Source of the DNA: Chytridium lagenaria
Taxonomy: Eukaryota > Chytridiomycota > Chytridiomycetes > Chytridiales > Chytridiaceae
Assembly (NCBI GenBank): GCA_025449115.1
Contig: JAHLKC010000026.1
Location: 124,001-188,000, forward strand
Length of the DNA: 64,000 nucleotides
Direction: 5' to 3'
Shown: piece by piece, positions 60,497 through 64,000 of the stretch
Numbering within the stretch: position 1 is the stretch's first letter
How the letters are laid out: every line of letters begins with the position of its first letter
Made by a program: the position numbers and the translations under genes
Notes under the pieces: model-generated
What the model was told of the DNA's origin: nothing
The model's input: the letters and a program-made list of their open reading frames with translations, nothing else
Database searches by the model: none

Positions 60497-62700
60497 TGGA
60501 GGCCCTCCCACCGGAGCTCTGCGAGCTCCTTGCACTAGAGCTAGACCCAGCATCAGCCTGCAAACTGAACTAGTATCAAGGCGTCTTGGAAGAACCTGGA
60601 TTCATGCCGTTCATTCCGTTTTGTCAACGCCCACATTGAACACGTTGAAAGCAGAGACATGGAATGGTCACTTTGCGTTAACTCAAAGCCAGCGGTTTCC
60701 AGTCTCTACCTGGCTGCCTGCATTGAAATGTTTGTCTGGAATTGCAGTTTGATATCTGCTGTCACAAAGAAGGATTGTGGGTGCTCTCATAGTAAAAAGA
60801 TTCGGTGCGTTCAGCATGGAAATTGGATGAGAGATGCTTTCATCATCTTGTTTGATCGTGGGTATCGACCCGATCCTTGGAATTTAGGATTTGCGAGACG
60901 ACTCGCTGGATTGAATTTGCTGCATAGAGTCTCCCCTGATATGATGCTCTCGCTGGGTTGCTTTAATAGGTGTGTTCCACGATGGGCTTATAATCAAATA
61001 TGGGCGATTCTCGTTGACGCTATTGACTGGGACAACGTTGAAGTGATTCGAGCGTTTTGGGTCGGAAGAATTCATGTCTTGCTGCAAGGGTCTCGAGACA
61101 TTATTGATGACCTCCTGTTTCGAGCTGCACGAAATAAGAATCTGAAGATGATGCGAGTGATACTGGAAATGGAGGAGCGTTACCAAGTTGTTGTGCCGTT
61201 CCATCTCATTCGGCATAGACCCGATTTTAGTGAGCTGCTTGATTTTGTGGTCTCTTGTAAAAGGTTGAGACTCAATTGGACACCAACGCGAGAAGAGTTG
61301 AGATATGTTGCTGTCACGCAGACATCCGATAAGGATGTCGACTTTTGGATGAAGAAGCTTTTTGCTGCTCCTGAATCATTCCACGGAGTTCTTTTGGAGG
61401 ACTGGGTCCCTTCTGCTTGGAGAAACAGATTTGTGGAAATTGCAATGGCGAATGAATGGAAGTACAGTGATGTCTTGAAACCGTCACATTGTTGATTGAG
61501 CGAGACCTCTATGAACCAAGCGCTCATAATCAAGATGCTCTAGGTCTTGCTGCTACAGCAGGACAAGATGTATTGACGTATCTTGATCGAATGTTAAAGA
61601 ATCCAAGGTCAGATGTCGTTCGTGGAATGAAGAAATGTCTTTGCGTTGCACTGGAGAGGCCGGATATAGAGGCATGCTGGCAGCTTCTTTCTGATCCTCG
61701 TCTACCTAATACAATCCGCAGTTCCGAATTTTTACCTACTCTGCTCGGCGTTGCAAGGCGTGATCTCACCTTTCTCATCAGGATATTGAAACATCAAAGA
61801 TTCTTGGCGTTAGAGGGATCTGCTCGAGTGCTTTTGGAACGGGCAGCTTTGGGATATTTGACCAATAATACTCTGGTCCGTGAAGAAATTAAAGAACAAC
61901 CTTTTTTGCCCTCAATGGGGTCTACTCCGACAGTGGTAAATGGAGAAGCTTTTAATAACGTGAATGCGATTAAGAAGTCTTCTGTTGATGGAAAGAATGA
62001 TTTTACTGTTTTGAGCCGGTTTCTTTGGATCAGAGATCATGTCTTCTCATCACAGAACCTGTCTGCTGTTGACTTGCATAATCTACTCAGCGTCTCTATC
62101 TCCAACATATCCGCTCGAAAACATGAGTCGTCGCAGTGGGAATCTATCGCAGAAAGCTTAATTATGAAGCTGACCAAGGGGAAGATTGCAGAAATGGACC
62201 GCAATTTAAAGCATAAACTCAACTCTGCGATGCTCGGGAAAGTTCTAAGTCTTTGTTTGGAACGAAGATGGGACAAGATTACTTTAGAAATGATCAATCA
62301 CCCCATACAGCGCCTTTATGTCACCAAAAACCATATTTTCGCCGCAATATCCACTCAGGACAAGGACATAGTCAGAGGAGTTATTTCAAGCATGCGAGAA
62401 TGCTCCACCACATTGATGAAGCTTGTCATTGACAAGGAACGCAAACCCCTTTTTGTAGATGATTTTGGACCCGACATGAAGCTTCACACTGACATTCAGC
62501 TTGTCTGTTTTGAGCGTTTCTGGGTTTCAGCGGCGAGGGAGTGTGGATTCTTTGATCTGCATAATCCATTTTCAGCAAGGTTTTGGGATAGCTTGGAGGA
62601 TGATTGTTTTTGTGATGGATTTTATCGAAGGTGGACCAAGAAGAATGATCTCTGTAGGAGGGTGTGGGGAAGAGACTTGCAAGACGAATTCACGTTATGA
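60497..62700 (+). CDS. Large F-box/ankyrin-like protein, unknown target
   Basis: The ATG at 60497 reads MEALPPELCELLALELDPAS, which resembles an F-box start (LPxEL-x-E-L-L). A frame break or short intron follows near 60565 before SWKNLDSCRSFRFVNAHI. The rest, about 600 residues, is helical with irregular ankyrin-like units: AARNKNLKMMRVILEME, DALGLAATAGQDVLTYLD and CVALERPDIEACWQLLSD. A one-base break at about 61490 joins the two halves (SDVLK to TLLIERDLYEPSAHN). The stop is TGA 62698-62700. Similar large F-box plus repeat proteins are common in zoosporic fungi and usually act in SCF ubiquitin ligases, which is my inference here. Confidence 0.6.
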
Positions 62701-63593
62701 TGATTTTATGCCCGTGCTTAAAATGGTTTGCGCGGATGTTTGAGAGTCAAAAGGAGGAGACGAATCTACATTTCAACATTAATGCTTTAAAATTTATTAT
62801 ATATATAGCCTATAATCATTGACGCCTCATAATTATGTTATTCTCTATTCAAATTGTAATTAAATTATTCAAACTTATACCATACATCCATATGTTTATA
62901 CAAAGGATGGATACAAATTAATATCAAACGTTAACAAAATAATTGAGGAGTACTGTACAAGCAGATTGAATGATTTGAAAAAGACATTCGACCCTAGCTG
63001 TGTCTTCCGCAAGAGAGCGAAACAAGTCCGACTTATGCATGCGGCGCCGTTAAGGGGATAGATTCGAACCAATATATATATATATATGTATGTATGTGTG
63101 TGTGTATATTTGCACATGTTTCTGTATTTATGGCTGGCGAAACATGATGCTGAGTGTATCCCCACAACCTTTTTTTTTTTTTTTGTCTGCCACACACGTA
63201 TAAATATCTCCTTGTACTCATTTCTGGGAGGGAGCGTGAGGTGTCGCGCATGACTGAAAGTGATAGGTAAGAGAACAAGGACAAATAAAGGCTTAGGACG
63301 ATCCGCAGACTCGGTAGAGTACCGTAATTAAATTAAACATCTGCTGCTTGCAGACGAAATGCTGCGCAAATCGCGGTTGATATCGACAAGTAAGTTAAAA
63401 GAAGGTGTGTGCTGATTCGTACCGCAGGGAGGTCTGTAGAAACCTGCAATACTTGACGTTGCGCAAAGCTCATGGCAAAAATCCGGGACAAAGAGTAAGC
63501 GCTCCATTATCACTGTTTCTCGGGTATCGTCCATACAACTGGACGAACGTGAATCACAAAAACAGGTCACGTAAAGGAGACGCTCAAATCCCT
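62701..63593. other. AT-rich intergenic region with dinucleotide repeat
   Basis: No supported gene. Minus-strand frames near 63330-63597 are short and lack a good splice link to the fragment downstream. Confidence 0.4.
63072..63108. repeat. (TA)n-(TATG)n-(TG)n microsatellite
   Basis: A compound TA/TATG/TG simple repeat. Confidence 0.85.
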
Positions 63594-63913
63594 TCAATCA
63601 CTCATGATAGCCCACCAATGTACAGACCGCATTAAGTCTGGTTGATGAGACTGTAAATCTTTGCGAAAACTGTGTCGATCGCGTGTAAGTGGATCATCTG
63701 TAACAACCAGACGTGCTTTTGTCAATTGACAAAAAAGGCTTCAGCAAGGCATCCATCGGCATCCGTTTTCCGACTGAAGGACTGCCCTTTCAACAAGAGA
63801 TTTGATTGCGTTATAATACTCAGCACAGCAGCTGGAAGTTTCAAGTCACCTTCAACGCTGATCGTCTCAATATAAAGCAAAACGCTTTGGTGAATTGCAG
63901 AGGTCCCATACAT
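63594..63913 (-). CDS. Unrecognised protein, C-terminal fragment
   Basis: On the minus strand the frame from 63913 (MYGTSAIHQSVLLYIE) reads ISVEGDLKLPAAVLSIITQ, then LAEAFF. With one extra T in a T6 run near 63735, it continues CQLTKARLVVTDDPLTR and HSFRKDLQSHQPDLM, ending TGA 63594-63596. The composition is that of a real folded protein. The start may be further upstream, outside the window. No family recognised. Confidence 0.4.
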
Positions 63914-64000
63914 TGACTATTGCGCAAGTAGCTTGATGTATGTATGATGTTCATGATATTAGTTCAATAGTAGTGGTACTAAACTGTTGGCCCTATCCTT

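Noticed and set aside
63061..63070. GATTCGAACC, a tRNA B-box-like sequence on the minus strand
   Set aside because: The flanking bases do not pair as a T-arm, and no A box or acceptor stem is present.

Overview
The window is nuclear DNA from an early-diverging, probably zoosporic (chytrid-like) fungus. Genes are split by many short GT-AG introns, mostly about 40-120 nt. Fungal-type proteins (Whi3/Scw1-like RNA-binding protein, Swa2-like auxilin, fungal very-long-chain 3-ketoacyl-CoA reductase, fungal-style alpha/beta hydrolase) sit beside genes that yeasts and most Dikarya lack: the axonemal protein CFAP52, a homologue of the transcription-pausing subunit NELF-C/D (TH1), and an SS18/SSXT-domain protein. 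CFAP52 is the strongest sign of a flagellated life stage.

Layout. 1-10 kb: the 3' part of a Whi3/Scw1-like RNA-binding gene, a secreted Kelch-like probable GPI protein, an A/B-type mitotic cyclin, and an unrecognised multi-exon gene, all separated by T-rich or microsatellite-rich spacers. 10.8-13.8 kb: three minus-strand genes, a TAN1/THUMPD1-like tRNA acetylation factor, a small mitochondrial membrane protein and ATP synthase subunit f. 14.2-33.5 kb: a very compact block holding coatomer gamma, NELF-C/D-like, CFAP52, tRNA-splicing endonuclease SEN2, UBA-TPR-J auxilin, mitoribosomal mL43, the GPI-transamidase subunit PIG-S, SS18-like and a USP8/Doa4-like deubiquitinase. Spacers here are mostly tens to about 130 bp, apart from about 320 bp upstream of CFAP52. 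33.6-44.2 kb: two tandem ABCC-type full transporters on the minus strand. 44.8-57.4 kb: a coiled-coil protein, the ketoacyl-CoA reductase, a proline-rich disordered protein, a large serine hydrolase and an acidic repeat protein. 58-64 kb: a small secreted 8-cysteine protein, a large F-box/ankyrin-like protein, and two poorly resolved minus-strand fragments.

The genes cover several cell processes: tRNA maturation (TAN1, SEN2), membrane traffic and endosomal sorting (coatomer gamma, auxilin, USP8), GPI anchoring and fatty-acid elongation in the ER, mitochondrial energy and translation (ATP17, mL43), and transcription control (NELF-C/D, SS18). Nothing shows them acting as one pathway, and no single new cluster-type system stands out. 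The most notable items are the fungal NELF-C/D and SS18 homologues, the acidic repeat protein at 54.5-57.4 kb, the 8-cysteine secreted protein, and a SEN2 whose catalytic Tyr and His lie in a 37-nt micro-exon.

Caution for readers: many well-conserved genes here are broken by single-base frame shifts, often in homopolymers. I read these mainly as assembly indels rather than pseudogenes. CDS spans below run from start to stop and include introns and these breaks.
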